Assembly (NCBI GenBank): GCA_002077065.1
Contig: NAJO01000029.1
Span: 62,001-126,000 of the forward strand
Length of the DNA stretch: 64,000 nt
Origin: Cryoendolithus antarcticus
Taxonomy: Eukaryota; Ascomycota; Dothideomycetes; Cladosporiales; Cladosporiaceae
Reading direction: 5' to 3'
How positions within the stretch are numbered: the stretch's first letter is position 1; the number at the start of each line of letters is the position of its first letter. Below are positions 51,174 through 62,036 of this stretch, piece after piece. Below the pieces are notes generated by a model. That model was not told where the DNA came from. It saw only the letters and a program-made list of their open reading frames with translations, and did not search any database. The position numbers and the translations under genes are program-made.

Positions 51174-51999
51174 TCATCTATAAGGCGCATCCGCCCTCGC
51201 AACCGCCGCCAACTCCGGCTCCCACTTATCCCCATTCGCCAAAAGCTTCTCCTTGTTATACAACAACTCCTCCCTCGTCTCGGTTGCATACTCGGCATTA
51301 GGGCCCTCCACAATCGCATCCACGGGACAACTCTCCTGGCAGAACCCACAGTAGATGCACTTCGTCATGTCGATGTCGTAGCGGGTTGTTCGGCGGGCGC
51401 CGTCAGCGCGCTCCTCGGCTTCGATGGTTATTGCCTGGGCGGGGCAGATGGCTTCGCAGAGTTTGCAGGCGATGCAACGTTCTTCGCCCGTGGGGTAGCG
51501 GCGTAGGGCGTGTTCGCCTCGGAAGCGGGGGGAGATGGGGCCTTTTTCGAAGGGGTAGTAGATTGTGTAGCTAGGGAAGAGGGCGTTAGTGGGGGAACCT
51601 TTGCCACGATCTTCCAGCTATCTCGCAGCGCGTCTGCTAAGCGCAGCAAATAACACGCTCCGCGCATAGCCTCACTACTTTCATCATCGATATGGACAGC
51701 ACTTACGGTGGTCGAAAGTACTGCTCCAGCACAACGTACATCCCCCGCATCATTTCAGTCAACAGGAAGTAGTTCCCCGCCTGATCCCACACACTCTCCT
51801 TGTTCTCGTTCCATCGCTTTGGAGGCGGCATACGGAAGCCAGCAGGTGGTGGGCCTTCTGTCGTGGCTCGCTGTGTGGGGGTGGTGGAGAATGCTGCTGC
51901 TGAGGACGGTGATCGAAAGGCGGTGCGGGAGGAGGATTGCAGCAGAGAGGTCGTCGGGCGCGTGCGCGCCAGCGCGACGAACGACCGTGTGCTTGACAT
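51174..51999 (-). CDS. NADH:ubiquinone oxidoreductase 23 kDa subunit (NDUFS8/TYKY)
   Basis: Exons at 51999-51707 and 51570-51174 encode 229 residues; the intron is 136 nt. This peripheral-arm subunit of mitochondrial complex I holds iron-sulfur clusters N6a and N6b in the electron path to ubiquinone. The N-terminal 35 or so residues are Ser/Arg/Thr-rich, a mitochondrial presequence. [20 protein letters not shown] forms across the splice. The two ferredoxin motifs are [14 protein letters not shown] and [17 protein letters not shown], with all eight cysteines present. The C-terminus [16 protein letters not shown] is typical. Presence of complex I shows an organism with rotenone-sensitive-type NADH dehydrogenase, unlike budding yeast. 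Confidence 0.95.
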
Positions 52000-52384
52000 T
52001 GAGGGCGGTGGTGGTGGAGGGGAGAGGGTGCTTGTGGTGGCAATGGTGAAGTCAATGATCGTGGTCTGGAGGTCGCCTCTAACTGCGTTGTGATTGGCTA
52101 TTGCGGAACCTTCCGCTCAAGAAATCACGACCACTGCAGAGCTACATGTAAAGGAAGATTATCTTGCTCATGAAAAGCCAATACAGTTGATCGACTTGTG
52201 CAGCACTCAGTTGACTGGTTTTCATTATCTCGTGGACTGGCCAGTCCGACCGGTCGTCACACGCTACCTGGTATTTAGCATGGGTGTTCAATGCACACCA
52301 CCTCGACTCTCGGCCGCCTCTCGCATCGCACCAAAGCAGACAGCAATGTACTGTCTCGCAGCTTGCCTCACGTCCTGGCTCCCC
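52000..52384. other. Complex I subunit promoter region
   Basis: About 0.4 kb upstream of the NDUFS8 start, and the 3' flank of the next minus-strand gene. No gene is seen. Confidence 0.5.
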
Positions 52385-53440
52385 CTAGATCGCCCACAGC
52401 CTTTGCATCTTGCCTTCCCAGCCCTTTGGCTGTAGCTCCATCGTCTTGTTCAATGCCTCCTCGACTTCCTCGGCGACTTTCATCGTCGCCTTCATCGCAT
52501 TACAGATAGCAACCACCAGCTTGATATCGACGGGACCCATCCAATAGGGTCCGCGATACAGATCTTTGATGTACTCCAGGATCACGTTGCCGTACGGACG
52601 ACCGAGTCCGCCCGCTAGATTCTCGAGTCGAGGCAACAGGACTCGGGCATCGCGCAGTACCTTGTGTAAGCTTCTGGTCTCCTTGGGTGTAAGCGAGGGT
52701 CTCACTCTCTGCTCGTATGCCAGGAAGAGACCGTTGTCCGGGCCGATACCAGTCACCGTAATGACCGTGCGCTTGGGTAACAGTGCAAAAGGGCACAGTG
52801 CACTTCGAAGGTCGTTTCCATCCGTCACAGTCTCCGGATGCGTGACTTCGACGACCAGAGTCTCCAAAGTTGTCGAGTCTGCCATGTGAAACGTAGTTGC
52901 GCGGACAATCTCGTAGACATAATTGTAGTCGTGATCCTGCATATTTGATGAAGCACACAGGACCAGCTTCACATGTCTGGCTTTGCGCATCGCAGTCAAT
53001 GCCTCGAGCGCCTTGTCAGCTCTATTCCGCTCCATAAGCATAGCAGGCTTGAATCGACCACGTAGCAACCCGCCTACGTGGACTGTTGCACTGAGTGCCT
53101 CGATGCGGATCTCGAAAGACGTGTTATCGTAGAGCACCGCGAGTGCTTCTGGGTAGATTAGCGTGGACACCTGCAATATGGCAGGGTGTGCTTTGCTCGT
53201 CTCATTGTATGTAAGTACGTATGGGTAGATGAGCAATCTGATTTCGGGTGGGAGATCAGCGAAGTGGTGGAACGTCTTCGTCTGGTCGAGCTCGCGCAGG
53301 CGTTCAATCAAGTCGTCCTTGAGAAGCTTGGGAGTGCTGGCAATAGTCCTGCTGCTAGGAGTCTCGCGGTCAAGGACGAACCTCCTTAGCTCGCTGATCT
53401 TGCACCTTGAGTAGTCGAGCTTGCCGTACTTCTGGGACAT
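52385..53440 (-). CDS. F-box-like (2EXR-type) protein
   Basis: The single exon encodes 351 residues. A short N-terminal SAP-like helix pair (KISELRRFVLDRETP, LLKDDLIERLRELDQTK) precedes the F-box-like motif FADLPPEIRLLIYPYVLTY, then AILQVSTLIYPEALAVLYDNTSFEI. The rest is an alpha/beta region without enzyme motifs, ending with a helical KVAEEVEEALNKTMEL. Such proteins form large lineage-expanded families in Dothideomycetes and are presumed to be ubiquitin-ligase adaptors or simply F-box-like proteins; the function of this one is unknown. Divergent from SAM synthetase. Confidence 0.8.
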   Translation of the reverse strand: MSQKYGKLDYSRCKISELRRFVLDRETPSSRTIASTPKLLKDDLIERLRELDQTKTFHHFADLPPEIRLLIYPYVLTYNETSKAHPAILQVSTLIYPEALAVLYDNTSFEIRIEALSATVHVGGLLRGRFKPAMLMERNRADKALEALTAMRKARHVKLVLCASSNMQDHDYNYVYEIVRATTFHMADSTTLETLVVEVTHPETVTDGNDLRSALCPFALLPKRTVITVTGIGPDNGLFLAYEQRVRPSLTPKETRSLHKVLRDARVLLPRLENLAGGLGRPYGNVILEYIKDLYRGPYWMGPVDIKLVVAICNAMKATMKVAEEVEEALNKTMELQPKGWEGKMQRLWAI

Positions 53441-54289
53441 AATTATTGGATGTCGATGTTGGACTCCGGGTAGTCGAGATGTAGAGAGATAGAGGTAGAG
53501 GAGAGAAAGTATGTATAAGCAAATTAGAACTTATAGCCAGTGTCCGTCTGATACGAGTGTCACGTGATGACTAGAGAAAGGAGTGATGATGGGCATCTAA
53601 GTGAGTGCATCTATAGCTCAGCTCATGCTCGTGTACAATGTTCCTCACATTGATCGAGTCTACGCCATTGAGCGCGAACACACTCACTATCCAAGTGAGG
53701 TTGCTCCGGGACATCACTGCTTCAATCTTCATGTGGCACTGCTGAGGTTATACCGGACGGAGTACGCGAGAGATCCGTTCCAGTGCGTAGTCCAGACGGT
53801 ATTCGTAGACTGTGGAGACAAGACCTGCTACATTTCCATTGCCATGCGCTCAGGTAGACGGACAATGATCTCAAGCTAGTGCCAGTTCTCTTCGTGAAGA
53901 CTCAGTGCTGATGAAGGCGACTCAGAGGTCGAAATGAGGGCGATGTATGGCTCTCCGGTGACGCTGTCTTTGTCTTCGGCACGATCTTGCCAGACTGGAA
54001 TCCCACGCTCGCCAGTATATGCTGGCCGATGGAATGGAGAGTGTGGGACGATGTTGACACTAGAAAACTCCGACAAACTCCGAGAGGAAAGTGCGCCCCG
54101 CATTGCGTGCCTTCCTCCAAGAAATTTGAGCGCGGCTGTTGAGCACCACCACGTGTACCGACCGAGAGCAGGGTCAACTTTTTATGCTACCATTGTTCCA
54201 CGCCCTCTTGGATCTTATTGACTATCGATACACTCTCTAAACTCCCTGCAATCATTCACAGACCAGCCTCTCGTCTACAGATCGCAATC
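53441..54289. other. Divergent promoter region (F-box-like / SAM synthetase)
   Basis: About 0.85 kb between two divergent genes, with no gene in it. The right end is the 5' UTR of the SAM synthetase gene. Confidence 0.5.
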
Positions 54290-55587
54290 ATGGCTCAATC
54301 GAATGGCACGAACGGCGTCCACCAACATGGAGAGACTTTCCTGTTCGATCACTCAACATCAATGCCTTGAAAAGGACCACGATGACTGACCTACGTCGCA
54401 CAGCTTCACCTCCGAGTCCGTAGGCGAAGGTCACCCGGACAAGATCGCCGACCAAGTCTCCGACGCGATCCTCGATGCCTGCCTCAAGGATGACCCTCTC
54501 TCCAAGGTGGCCTGCGAGACTGCCACCAAGACCGGCATGATCATGGTCTTCGGCGAGATCACCACCAAGACAAAGCTAGACTATCAGAAGGTTGTCCGCA
54601 ATGCTATCAAAGACATCGGCTACGATGACTCGGCGAAGGGATTCGACTACAAGACCTGCAACTTGCTTGTGGCCATTGAGGAGCAGAGCCCAGACATTGC
54701 ACAGGGTCTGCACTACGAGGAGGCTCTGGAGAAGTTAGGTGCTGGTGACCAAGGCATAATGTTCGGCTACGCTACGGATGAGACACCAGAGTACTTCCCT
54801 CTGACCCTGCAACTCGCACACAAGCTGAACAAGGCAATGACGGACGCCCGAAACAATGGCTCTCTTCCCTGGCTTCGACCGGACACGAAGACGCAAGTCA
54901 CTGTCGAGTACAAGCACGACAACGGTGCTGTCGTGCCACTGCGTGTGGACACCGTCGTGGTGAGCGCCCAGCACAGCCCGGATATTACAACCGAGCAGCT
55001 CCGCAAGGAGATCAAGGAGAAGATCATCAAGGAGGTCATCCCGGCGAAGTACCTTGATGACAAGACTGTGTACCACGTGAGTACCATGCATAGTAATACA
55101 CGGAGTGCAGGAGCTAACGGTTACTCAGATCCAACCATCCGGCCTCTTCATTATTGGTGGTCCTCAGGGTGACGCCGGCCTCACCGGCCGTAAGATCATT
55201 GTCGACACATACGGTGGCTGGGGTGCTCACGGTGGTGGTGCTTTCTCCGGCAAGGACTACAGCAAGGTCGACCGATCTGCCGCCTACCTTGCACGATGGA
55301 TCGCAAAGTCCCTCGTCCACGCCAAGCTCGCCCGTCGCGCACTCGTCCAACTCTCATACGCCATCGGTGTAGCCGAGCCGCTCTCCCTCTTCGTCGAGAC
55401 CTACGGCACATCTGATAAGTCCTCCGCCCAGCTCGTCGAGATCATCAAGAAGAACTTCGACATGCGCCCCGGTGTCATCGTCAAGGAGCTCGACCTAACC
55501 AAGCCCATCTACTGCCAAACAGCCAAGAATGGGCACTTCACTAACCAGGACTTCAACTGGGAGAAGCCCAAGACGCTCCAGCTATAA
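54290..55587 (+). CDS. SAM2: S-adenosylmethionine synthetase
   Basis: Exons at 54290-54342, 54404-55076 and 55129-55587 encode 394 residues; introns are 61 and 52 nt. The enzyme makes S-adenosylmethionine from methionine and ATP in the cytosol. [20 protein letters not shown] is formed across intron 1, followed by the MAT signatures [15 protein letters not shown] and [19 protein letters not shown]. The C-terminal [14 protein letters not shown] segment and [13 protein letters not shown] are typical. Intron 1 uses an unusual donor (GTTCGA), but only this join restores the conserved sequence. The N-terminus is about 10 residues longer than yeast SAM2 ([16 protein letters not shown]). One copy is seen in the window. 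Confidence 0.93.
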
Positions 55588-56263
55588 GCCGCGTTACACC
55601 AATACAAGACCAGCATATATCGGCGTTTCGGGATTTTTCACGACCGGCGTTATTCTAGACATCGCCGTCGAGCATGGTGCTCCGGCAAGCCACACCCAGG
55701 GCATGTGAAACTGAATTCAACATAGACTCGGGTGGGCCTGATACCCCAAAATCGAGTTTCAAAGCATTTTGAGAAAAAGTAAATGAGGCATGGGAGAGGA
55801 GTGGGGAAACGATTGAGATTTTAGCGTAGGCGTTGCGGATGATGGCTTCAACATTCATCTTCCCCAACGCGGGTTGAAATGCGACATCGAATAAAGACGA
55901 TCAATGGGAAGGAGTGTGTCATGTCTGTTCCTCTTCTCAGGGTCTTCGTGTCCAACTTGATGCTGTTACATTTGTTGCTTTTGGTGATTGTAACTTATCA
56001 AGGCTCATACTGCGGCATTGCAAGTCCACCGTAATGGTGTCCTCGATAACTCATCGATGCGCGTGAGCGTTAGAATCGAGCAGTCTTTCTTGTACACTGA
56101 CTATTCTACTGCTAAGACGCATGGAGCAACCAAGTCAGCTCTCACAGCTAGCCTTGTACCGCTGTTTGCCATCGTGTGCCCGACTTGCAACTGGTAAGGA
56201 TGCCGCAGTCCCACCAGCATTTCCAACCATCTTGTTAGCAATCATCTTCGCAATAAGGATGGC
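55588..56263. other. Convergent 3' region
   Basis: About 0.7 kb between the SAM synthetase stop and the stop of the F-box-like gene at 56264. No gene is supported. Confidence 0.5.
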
Positions 56264-57448
56264 TCATCCAGTCTTCTTAGCCGCCTTCACCTCCACGATC
56301 TCTCTCCCACCCCTAAATGTGTAGGTCTTGCAGCCCCCTCTAAGGCGGCCCACGCTCCACGACTCACCATCTGCCTTAGCGAGCTTGCCAGAACGAAACG
56401 ACTTCGCGATATCCTCGATCTCCGCCAACTTGAAACCCCCGAAGTCTGATCGTGCGGTACACTTCTCGACCCTCGCATGAGCCATCTTCGTCATCGCACT
56501 CAGATCCGACAGTCGCCCCTTATCTGTCGGCCCTGCCCTTCTAGCCCGCACCTCCGTGTGCCCACCTCCCTTACTTCGCCCTACGTTGATACTGAAACTG
56601 CATATAGAAGTGCCGCCTTTTTCCGCGATCCTCAGCGTGATGTGGCGGATGCAAACAACAGCAGGGTCGACTCGATAGACCCAGCTATCCGCTTCCAAGA
56701 CCAATGTGCCGAGCCCGAACCTTCCTGCCCGACATGCGACCGATGACGGGAGTGGTTCGCCGGGGTTGATAAGGAGATCGGCATAGACTTGAATTTCAAG
56801 GTACGATTGACTGAGGTATTTGGAGCTGATCTCATTAGCCAGGAGTGGGAATGCCGTGGCGAGGTAGATGGGTGCGTGCTCAGGATCGATCTTGTCCTTG
56901 GGGTCGAGTCGACGCTTGACTTTTGCATAGCGGAGATCGATGTAATTCCGCTTTCTTACCGAACCGAGAGCTGGGTTAAGCAGATCGTACACGACATTGC
57001 GCAGTTCCGGGAGCAGTGTATGAAGTATGCTCTGGGGGTCCGGATGGGCTCCTGACGCGATGATAGGAGGTGGGCCAGGAGACAGCGGATCGAGATCGCT
57101 CAAGCTTTCAAGCGCCGTGTCGTTGTCCGAGGCGATGTGAATTGGATCACCTTGAGTGGCGGTCGCGGTTGGACTTTCAGCCTCGATATCGAGAAGAATT
57201 GGATCATTCTTCGTACCATTCTTGGAGGATAAAGCCGGGTGCTGAGCTACTGAGTGTCTCTTTGGTCCTTTCCCTTTCCTCTGCGCACGCACTACAAGTC
57301 CGCCGGCAGTCACCTTGATACCATTCGGCGCCTTGAGCTCGACTGTAGTCCTGCTCTTCTTCTGCACGCGGTGTGCGCGCTCGCCCGTGGCTGCCTTGGC
57401 GTTCTTTGGCTTTGTCATTCTGCCCGGGCGATTTTTAATCGGCGGCAT
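56264..57448 (-). CDS. F-box-like protein with basic N-terminal region
   Basis: A single exon encodes 394 residues from the ATG at 57448 (MPPIKNRPGRM). Residues 1-70 are Lys/Arg-rich with several NLS-like stretches, then an Asp/Ser-rich linker. The F-box-like motif is degenerate: LHTLLPELRNVVYDLLNPAL, followed by IYLATAFPLLANEISSKYLSQSYLEI, the equivalent of the second conserved block. Near the C-terminus lies SWSVGRLRGGCKTYTF. The overall arrangement matches fungal 2EXR-type proteins; nuclear location is suggested by composition only. Function unknown. It is the third F-box-like gene within 10 kb. Confidence 0.7.
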   Translation of the reverse strand: MPPIKNRPGRMTKPKNAKAATGERAHRVQKKSRTTVELKAPNGIKVTAGGLVVRAQRKGKGPKRHSVAQHPALSSKNGTKNDPILLDIEAESPTATATQGDPIHIASDNDTALESLSDLDPLSPGPPPIIASGAHPDPQSILHTLLPELRNVVYDLLNPALGSVRKRNYIDLRYAKVKRRLDPKDKIDPEHAPIYLATAFPLLANEISSKYLSQSYLEIQVYADLLINPGEPLPSSVACRAGRFGLGTLVLEADSWVYRVDPAVVCIRHITLRIAEKGGTSICSFSINVGRSKGGGHTEVRARRAGPTDKGRLSDLSAMTKMAHARVEKCTARSDFGGFKLAEIEDIAKSFRSGKLAKADGESWSVGRLRGGCKTYTFRGGREIVEVKAAKKTG

Positions 57449-58239
57449 GATGATTCTGCTCGTCGAAGGTAGTGATGCTATGCGCAAGAACTCGAGTATG
57501 TCGTTGATGAAGAGATGTATGTGTCGGTGGCCTGGACGATTTGCGCTTACTCCATGTCGTGGTGTGGAGTGGCGAGAGGCGCAAAATGTGTTTGTAGTGT
57601 AGTATTATTAAGTACTTGAGTGCTCGTGCACTGAATTTCGATCATGTGCACGGAGTCCTTCGCATGTGATTGGATTGGAGTTTTCAGGTGAGCGCATCAG
57701 TGAGCGCGATGTCAGTGAGAGCAGACCGAGGTGTTGTGTCAAGGACCGGGATCGTCCCACCAGTAGATACAGTTGAGCATTTCGTTGCTCGAATCAGCCG
57801 CGAAGGTCGCCAGGTGGACGTCGTCGTTGCACACTGTCGCTGGCAGAAGTAGGACGATGGTTCTTCACGGAGTGTTGCAGCATCAAGCCGGATGTACAAG
57901 TAAGTCCTGAGCATTCGGATCAGCACCTACCACGCCGACCAAGCAGTCGGTCGGCGAGGACGACAGAACAATGGTAGTGGAGAAATTATAGTGCCACCAG
58001 ACAACAAGACTAGGCTCCATCGAGCCTGTCGTCACGTGATCGTGACCATTCAACCGCGAGATACTCGAAGTTGAGCTTTTTGCTCCGTACATTGCCTGTG
58101 TACACTGTTCAGCAAGTTGCCCTTGTTCATGGCGCCCGCAAACGCCCCATGTAGCATCTTTGATCCCGCTAAACCACAAAGACCTGCCCACAACTCATTC
58201 TGATCGCGTCGCCACGCGGCATCGCTAGCTTCGCGACTT
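57449..58239. other. Intergenic region
   Basis: About 0.8 kb between the F-box-like start and the ISU1 stop. No supported gene. Confidence 0.5.
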
Positions 58240-58898
58240 CTATGCTGCCATCGCAGGCGCTCCGCCCGACACTTGCTCAATCTCGATCTTGGGCATGGGA
58301 GCACCAGTGCCGCCAAGATCTGTGGCCCTAGCCTTGGGGTTCTTTGTGTAGTAGTTGCTTATCGCTGATTTGATAGCGTCCTCTGCCAACATCGAGCAAT
58401 GCACTGCGACCATCGTTAGCACGGTTCGTTCATCCGTGGGGTTCTCAATTGGAACATACGCTTTACCGGTGGCAAACACAGCTCCTTCGCAATCTCCGTG
58501 TTCTTTATCCGGCCCGCCTGCTCCAGAGTCATACCCCTCACCAACTCCGTCAAATAGCTGCTACTCGCAATCGCACTGCCACAGCCAAAGGTCTTGAACT
58601 TCACATCCGAGATCGTTTGGTTGTTTGGGTCGACTTTGATCTGCAATTTCATCACATCTCCGCAAGCCGGTGCGCCCACAAGTCCAGTGCCAACGTCCGC
58701 GTCGTTCTTGCCCATACTACCCACATTTCGGGGGTTGTTGTAGTGGTCCAGGACTTTTTCGTGGTAGCTCCGTCTTGCTGTGGGCTGTTGTGTAATGGGT
58801 GTGGCGATACGGGCGAATGCTGCTGGTGTGAGGCGGGCGGAGGATGTGAGGGCGCGGCTGGCCTGCGCGGGCGCGGTGGCAAGGACTCTCTTGAACAT
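58240..58898 (-). CDS. ISU1: Mitochondrial iron-sulfur cluster scaffold ISU1
   Basis: Exons at 58898-58460 and 58403-58240 encode 200 residues; the 56-nt intron has GTATGT, a GCTAAC branch site and CGCAG. ISU1 is the scaffold on which mitochondrial [2Fe-2S] clusters are built. The first 44 or so residues are an Arg/Ala/Ser/Thr-rich presequence. The mature start SYHEKVLDHYNNPRNVGS is classical. The three ligand cysteines are C79 (PACGDVM), C106 (FGCGSA) and C149 (LHCSML). The LPPVK Hsp70-binding motif is at residues 142-146, immediately before the intron. The join creates LPPVKLHCSMLAEDAIK. A longer C-terminal tail follows PKARA. Very secure. Confidence 0.95.
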
Positions 58899-59253
58899 GT
58901 TCGCGTGGTGGTAGGGTACTCTGGTATTTGATCGTCGTATAAGCGACGTTACTGTAATGACGTGGCGTGGTGTACAGTTTCGATGTTATCGATGAAGTTG
59001 AAATCGCCATGACGTCCAAGAGAGCCGAGAAAGGTCACGTGCAGCGATCTCGGCCGTGATGCTCGGACATGACGACCCAAGGCTTGCCCGAGCTCCTCCA
59101 CCGAATCTGTAGCACTAACAGAGTGAATATACGCGCAGACTTGTATCGAGCCGTCGGCAAGGTTGCATGCAGATCAAGTCAATGTACTCTACGTTGCGAC
59201 ATCTCTACGAAATACCGCTCAGAGATCATTCTCGCCCCTCCCCGAACCATGGA
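58899..59253. other. ISU1 promoter region
   Basis: About 0.35 kb between the ISU1 start and the cupin stop. No gene visible. Confidence 0.5.
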
Positions 59254-60093
59254 TTACTCCTTGTTACCGTTCGCGAACGTCAACGTGCCCTTACTATTCC
59301 TGTCAATACCGCACTTCTTCAAACACTCATCGGTACCCCAGTTGCTGCCAGTGCCGACCGGTGTCATCTTAGCCTTGACATCATCACTGGCAAGATTCTG
59401 GCTGAACGCTGCATTGACAAGGGTAGAAGGGAAGCCGTTGGTGAAGACCTGTCCAATGTTGAGAGTGCCGGCATCTTCACTGCTCAGCGCAGAGACGAGC
59501 TGAGCGTTGTCGCAGCCTGGACAGGGAGTTAGTGACGAGCTAGGAATAGATATGGTACTTTCGACACTCACCATTATTGACCATCATGTGCATGCTAGCC
59601 TGAGGGAAGATCGTCGCCTTGCCGGGTGTTAAGGTCTCGGTAACGAGACGGGCACCGTTCTCCTCGAACATGTACGTCGTGGTGTTGCCGTGAACAGCAA
59701 CGACGTAGTTGCTTGCACGAGGGTGCAAGTGAGGAGGCAGCATACTGCACGGCCCAAGGTTGAGCATTGCCACTGAAAATCGTCAACACTGAAGCTTCAT
59801 CGGCTTTTGTTTTAGGTCTACATACATGTCAAGCCGTTACCCTTCGCTGCAGGGAACGTCGCAGCGTTCATGTTGACCACGCCGCCAGGGGCGAAGTTGT
59901 AAAAGGGCTGTTGGGTATTGAAGTCGAATAGCCAATCGCTGTCACTAGGCAGCAGTGCCTGACGGTCTAGCTGCGAAGCCGCGGTACTCAGCTTGGCGAT
60001 CTTGTCCGGATCCCTTGTCTTGTCGACGGCTACAGCACTCTGGGCGAACAGACAGAGCAGAGCGCCCGCTGCGAGTGTGCTTTGGCCGAGCAT
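59254..60093 (-). CDS. Secreted spherulin-1A-like cupin
   Basis: Exons at 60093-59826, 59772-59572 and 59516-59254 encode 243 residues; introns are 53 and 55 nt. The N-terminal signal peptide is about residues 1-22 (LLCLFAQSAVA). The germin/spherulin cupin follows: FPAAKGNGLTLAMLNLGPC, the first cupin metal motif around PPHLHPRASNYVVAVHG, and a second histidine motif IFPQASMHMMVNNGC. The two conserved germin-type cysteines are formed partly across introns. Fungal spherulin-like proteins are secreted, of unknown enzymatic activity; some plant germins are oxalate oxidases or superoxide dismutases. No claim beyond an extracellular metal-binding cupin is justified. Confidence 0.87.
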
Positions 60094-62036
60094 GTTGGCA
60101 GATCGAAAATATAGATGTCGGGGAGCTATGGACCAAGTCGATCGGAGGCAGCCAAACGGGAGTAAGTGCTCACGGCGGTAAGTTGAATCAATGGAAGCTT
60201 ATAAGGAGATAGTAACGAGGGACCGAACGCAGCGCGAAAGTAAGATAAAGAATATACGCAGGCCCGTCTTACTGCTTTATGAGGCCAGGTACTCGGCATG
60301 AAAGTTTCGGCGTCTTAGATGCCTGGCCAGCACAGCCTGCGAGTTTTCCGCCATGCTAGTGGATGTAGCACGGTACGAATCTCATGGTGCAGCTGCAGGA
60401 TTCGCGATGCAACGCCTTACTCATGCTAGTGTAGGGCAGGAGAGCGAATAGAGGATGCCCAACTGCGTCAATAAACTCTATGCAATTAAAGAACAGGCAT
60501 GTCTCCTGCTAATTGCTGATCAGGCACGAGCGCTGTGCATCGCGTTCGGCTGTACTGTTGGTTGGTGCTAAGACGCTGCTTGGCACGCAGGCGATGGTCA
60601 GCCTTGCCGTAGCGTACTAGTTGCCTCGTTACGTCTGCTCAATCGGCCCGCTGGCAACAAAGCAGACTATGTAAACGTTAGCAGGTATGACCGGTAAAAA
60701 TCAGGCCAATGAGGTAGACTTGAGTTGCTCACTGTTGAGCTTGCATCAAGCATGAAGACCGCGAGTTGGCTGTGTTGATCAAAAAATTCTAGTGGTACAA
60801 CGGCACGAGCACTCGTGCAGCGGCCTGTCCAACAGTAGCCGCATCCTGACGCGTCTGATGAGCAATGCTGATGAATTAGACCACGAGACAACGATGTTGG
60901 CCCCAGCATGGCATTTCCGAACGTGATTGAACAGTGCAGTCCAAGATGTATAGTATGTCCTTGTTGGTGGCTTGACGTCTCGTCACAGGCTGCAGTAGAG
61001 CGCATATGACCCGGCCGCGTCTCGTAAGTGCGGCTGAGTTATGCCGTGTCTGCATGCGCAAGTGCGGTGCAGGCATGAAGTTGTGGAGTACGGTCCGCAA
61101 TGGCAGACGTTGGCAACGGGCACAGCATGCTGTCAACGGCGTCGGCTGTGCATATGTGCCTGGATTGAAGGCTGTCGTGGGTCTAGGTGTTGCAACTCAA
61201 GGTGTTGGTCGCTCAGTAGCTCACGGCTGCCAAACACAGAAGGAGCTACCGCATCCCTCGATCCCAATCAGTACAATGCACCCATCTCGACACGACCCGG
61301 TCAGCTTCGCTCCGTCTTACAGTGCGACTTGCATCTGCAACGCGCGAAGGATTCTTGAGATGAGATCCAGGCTGTGGGATGTCAACATGGCAGGTCCGGT
61401 AGAAGGCGGGACTGGGGCGGCCCGAGGTGAGCTAATTTTGGACTGCCTCAGAGGACATTGATGGCTCTCTCTCGAGACACCAGCATGAAGTTCTTGGTAA
61501 GAAACTGCCTGTGTTGTTCTCTTGGACCGTTGTTCCTGCAACGTCTTTGGTTAGGTACATAAGATGATGAGTTCGTCTGTCGTGTGTGAGGGTGAAACAT
61601 TTCAGGAAGTCTTCTTGACGTCCCTCTAACCTTCCATTGGAAATAAGCACCACGAAAGTGTGGCGTACTAGGATTCATTCGTACACTCCATCTGTGAAGG
61701 GTACTCGATATTATGCACACTCTGACACCTCATACTTGGTCAATGGCTCGGAACAACGCGGCCAGCACTTTGTTTTGCATCCCTGCCTCCGCTCTTCCAA
61801 ACGTCCGGAGGGTTTCTAAGGCATAGATCAGTTTGCTGGTAACAGTAAATTTGTGCAGGAGCGCGGTCTTGAGACTCTACGGGCAGACTTTCTAGCTCAA
61901 TAGATATTGAATCGCAGTCTTACAACGGATGATTTTGAGATTAGAAAGGAGTGTCGTGACATCTGCATTCCAATCTGGATGCTCTGTCGCCCGCCATATC
62001 TTCGGGCGTTGGCTATCCCTCGCGGTCCAACCACTC
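60094..62036. other. 1.9 kb without recognised gene
   Basis: The region between the cupin start and the lactonase-like stop. The longest frame (61006-61461 on plus, 151 codons) lacks any recognisable motif. No repeats or tRNA-like elements seen. Confidence 0.45.

Noticed and set aside
51571..51706. Box C/D snoRNA inside the 136-nt NDUFS8 intron
   Set aside because: A perfect box C (ATGATGA) is present near the donor, but there is no CTGA box D in the rest of the intron.
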